From positions 1-7,708 of the forward strand of contig JAGRHI010000351.1 of assembly GCA_020445045.1 (NCBI GenBank): a stretch of 7,708 nucleotides of DNA, written 5' to 3'. The notes under the pieces were generated by a model that saw only the letters and a list, made by a program, of their open reading frames with translations, was not told the DNA's origin and searched no databases. The DNA comes from Candidatus Competibacteraceae bacterium. Its GTDB lineage: Bacteria; Pseudomonadota; Gammaproteobacteria; Competibacterales; Competibacteraceae. Positions 5,859-7,708 of this stretch are shown here, piece after piece; position 1 is the first letter of the stretch; each line of letters opens with the position of its first letter. The position numbers were made by a program, and so were the translations under genes.

Positions 5859-6176
5859 ATTGACGATCCGAGTAAAGGTCGTCCGTCCGAACCCTTTCGG
5901 ATAGTTGAGCTTTTCCAGTGGACCGGGAAATTCCCGAGCCGGGGAAAGTTCACGATGGACCGGATCGTTCGTTTTGGCCCGTCCGGAACGGACGGGAAGA
6001 ATTGTCGAGATTGAAGCGAACGCCGTGCGGTCAATCCCACCCTTCAAGTGCTGTTGACCCTGAAGGTGGTGTTCGATTTGCCGTACCAAATGATGAAAGG
6101 CTTGACGGGTTCGATCATGTGGTTGGTGGAGTGGGCGTGGCGCATTCCCGATCACACCCTGCCGCGGACTCGCTAG
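5859..6176 (+). pseudogene. IS5-family transposase N-terminal remnant (in-frame stop, 3' truncated)
   Basis: In a single plus-strand frame from 5859 the sequence reads IDDPSKGRPSEPFRIVEL, then FQWTGKFPSRGKFT, FGPSGTDGK, a TGA stop at 6012-6014, and NPTLQVLLTLKVVFDLPYQM, MKGLTGSIMWLV and WRIPDHT. This order matches the N-terminal half of IS5-type transposases: '(W)xxYNxALxxRGxLT', 'PSGxxGxxxxYS', 'AIxTxLTLKxVFxLPLRQTEG', 'PDHTTL'. The stop falls at about the place where most relatives have YSD. The start codon reads ATT. After PDHT the match ends, and the frame stops at 6176 where the serine hydrolase gene begins from the other side; the catalytic DDE part is missing. Family assignment is by eye, but the motif order over about 100 codons in one frame makes chance unlikely. 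A translated search of 5859-6160 would settle it. Confidence 0.75.
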
Positions 6177-7309
6177 GTGTTGAGGGCCGCGTATGCCGCG
6201 CGCACGAGATCCGGGCCACGTTCGCCGCCCAAGCCGCCCTCCATGCGGTTCATCACGTAGCTGACAGTCAGGTGGCGATCTCGGTCAACCACGATGACGG
6301 AGCCCCCCCATCCACCCCAGGTGCATACTCTCCCATCGGGTAAATAGGGGATGCTCTCGTTTTTAAGGGCGTAACCGATGCCAAACCGCAGCGGAACGCC
6401 GAGCACCAGATCCACACCGTTGGATTGCTCCTGGAAGATCAGATCACATGTGTTCGGCGACAGCAGGTAGGGACCGTCAATCTCACCACCGCAAGCCACC
6501 ACCGACAGCAGTCGGGCGAGCGAACGGGCGTTGCCGTGACCGTTGGCGGCGCCGATGTCAGCCTGCCGCCACTCGGCTGTCCATGACACCGGCGGCTCCC
6601 ATGCCGGCCCGCTTAGGGTCTTGTAACTCACGCTGTCGTGATCAGTCACAAGATCGATAGGTAGGGGTCCCTGGAATGGAATGACGTTCGACACCCGGTG
6701 GAACTGAGAAGGATCAAGACCGATATGGAAATCGGCACCCAACGATCCTGTGATCTCGTTAGCTACGAACTCACCCAACTTTTGGCCGGTGATGCGACGA
6801 ATGACCTCGCCTACAAGGTGACCGAAGCTCCGGTCATGGTATCCGGATGCCGAGCCTGGCTCCCACCACAGTGCTTGGGCTGCCAGCATTGAGGTTGACT
6901 TCTCCCAGTCATAGAGGTCGGCTACCTCGACGGGTTGTTCCCATCCAGATATGCCGGATGTGTGGGACAGAAGGTGGCGCACCTCGATCGCACCCTTGCC
7001 GTTGGCCGCGAACTCGGGCCAGTAGTGCGCGACTGGCTTGAACACGTCGAGATGGCCTCGATCCACCAGTACTAGAGCAGCGAGCGAGGTGACGGTCTTC
7101 GTGCTCGACCAAACATTGGTGATGGTGTCAGATTGCCAAGGGATGGTCTTGGACTCATCGAACCAACCGGACCAGATGTCGACCACCATGTTACCGTCGA
7201 GCGTGACTGCAACCGATGCCCCTACATCGGCTCCTGAGTCGACGTTAGCACTAAGCAGATCGGCCATCGCGCTGAATTGCGGGTCATAGGCACCTTGGAT
7301 CTCGGCCAT
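6173..7309 (-). CDS. Serine hydrolase, class C beta-lactamase / EstB-type esterase fold
   Basis: The 378-residue protein has the penicillin-recognising serine hydrolase fold. The catalytic SxxK is Ser68-Ser69-Thr70-Lys71 in NVWSSTKTVTSLA. VRHLLSHTSGISGW (110-123) is a family block. The second motif is Tyr157 in SGYHDRSFGHLVGEV, where YxN is replaced by Y-H-D, and the third is WGGWGGS (331-337) in place of KTG. These variants, and no signal peptide, suggest an esterase or a beta-lactamase relative acting in the cytoplasm, not a resistance enzyme. From memory, such proteins with DLYDWE and PWWEPG-type blocks are frequent in actinobacteria as well as proteobacteria, so transfer is possible. ATG 7309 has AGGAG six bases upstream. 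The gene looks whole; its 3' end abuts the IS5-type remnant. A 78-bp gap separates it from the gene to its right, which it may follow in one transcript. Confidence 0.92.
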   Translation of the reverse strand: MAEIQGAYDPQFSAMADLLSANVDSGADVGASVAVTLDGNMVVDIWSGWFDESKTIPWQSDTITNVWSSTKTVTSLAALVLVDRGHLDVFKPVAHYWPEFAANGKGAIEVRHLLSHTSGISGWEQPVEVADLYDWEKSTSMLAAQALWWEPGSASGYHDRSFGHLVGEVIRRITGQKLGEFVANEITGSLGADFHIGLDPSQFHRVSNVIPFQGPLPIDLVTDHDSVSYKTLSGPAWEPPVSWTAEWRQADIGAANGHGNARSLARLLSVVACGGEIDGPYLLSPNTCDLIFQEQSNGVDLVLGVPLRFGIGYALKNESIPYLPDGRVCTWGGWGGSVIVVDRDRHLTVSYVMNRMEGGLGGERGPDLVRAAYAALNT

Positions 7310-7387
7310 CCTTCGCTCCTCTGTTCAAGTTACGGGATGGAACTGGTGGGATGCGGCGATCATCCACGGAAACAGATACGTTCCGCG

Positions 7388-7708
7388 TCACCGTAAATAA
7401 TCGGGAACATCATCTTGACGATCGCGGTCATCACGCCAATGATCGGCGCGGTCCCGATGGGTGGCGCGCCATACATCACGCACGTTGACGTACCAGATAC
7501 CATCTTGAAAATGCCCCACCTGCCCGACGTTGACCCAGCCCCAGTCGTTCCCGACCTTGATCTTGTAACGCGGCCGGACCTTGATCCGGCCTCCATCGCC
7601 CGCCAGGGAGGCAGCGGCTCCCGGGTCGATGGTCCAGGCCCCGCCCATCCGCGCCCGGCGATGCGTCCACATCGTGATCTGAACTTCATCGCGCCCGACG
7701 TTGGTGCC
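7388..7708 (-). CDS. Unrecognised protein, C-terminal part (5' end outside window)
   Basis: The frame is open from the right edge to the TGA at 7388-7390, giving 106 residues. I recognise no family. Visible are a central part rich in Gly, Trp and Val (GNDWGWVNVGQVGHF, then GIWYVNVRDVW) that looks like alternating beta strands, and a strongly charged tail with repeated Arg-Asp pairs (HRDRADHWRDDRDRQDD). This frame was preferred over the overlapping frame at 7360-7689 because it has a plausible mixed composition, while the other is dominated by Gly, Ser and Arg, as in shadow frames of GC-rich genes. No membrane segment is visible in this part. It may be co-transcribed with the serine hydrolase gene 78 bp downstream. 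Coding status is likely but not proven from so short a piece. Confidence 0.6.
   Translation of the reverse strand, partial: GTNVGRDEVQITMWTHRRARMGGAWTIDPGAAASLAGDGGRIKVRPRYKIKVGNDWGWVNVGQVGHFQDGIWYVNVRDVWRATHRDRADHWRDDRDRQDDVPDYLR

Noticed and set aside
5817..6155. 112-codon minus-strand frame in the IS5 remnant
   Set aside because: The plus-strand frame over the same bases reads as a transposase; the minus-strand protein shows no family features.

Overview
The window is a piece of a GC-rich bacterial chromosome, most likely from a gammaproteobacterium. The evidence is a mutY-yggX pair in the arrangement usual for that class, a tRNA-Phe with an encoded CCA, and an EAL domain closest by eye to FimX-type proteins. 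No species can be named from the sequence alone.

Positions 1-3192 are core-like and GC-rich (47 of 60 bases are G/C at 2281-2340). They hold the 3' end of a c-di-GMP EAL-domain gene, a convergent YeeZ-like NAD-dependent epimerase/dehydratase gene, the divergent mutY (adenine glycosylase) overlapping yggX (Fe(II) trafficking/oxidative protection), and then tRNA-Phe(GAA) with its own sigma70-type promoter and a strong intrinsic terminator.

Positions 3193-6176 look like an accessory insert next to the tRNA. Each edge carries a decayed transposase remnant that no intact reading frame reveals: an IS630-type OrfA fragment on the minus strand (3283-3472, one in-frame stop and one frame change) and an IS5-type transposase N-terminus on the plus strand (5859-6176, one in-frame stop). 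Between them lie three minus-strand genes, read in the order: signal-peptide protein (5644-5198), an M23-fold (LytM/lysostaphin-like) protein without a signal peptide (5186-4683), and an AT-rich alpha/beta hydrolase (4527-3595; only 17 of 60 G/C at 3661-3720). The first two are 11 bp apart with the Shine-Dalgarno sequence at the stop codon, so they are probably translated together. A signal-less cell-wall-enzyme fold coupled to a small exported protein has the layout of a toxin/effector and its periplasmic protector. That reading is inference. The M23 protein keeps the three zinc-ligand positions but not the two usual catalytic histidines. Several inverted repeats lie at the joints of this insert.

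Positions 6173-7708 hold a minus-strand serine hydrolase of the class C beta-lactamase/esterase fold, whose 3' end abuts the IS5 remnant, and the C-terminal part of an unrecognised minus-strand protein that runs off the right edge.
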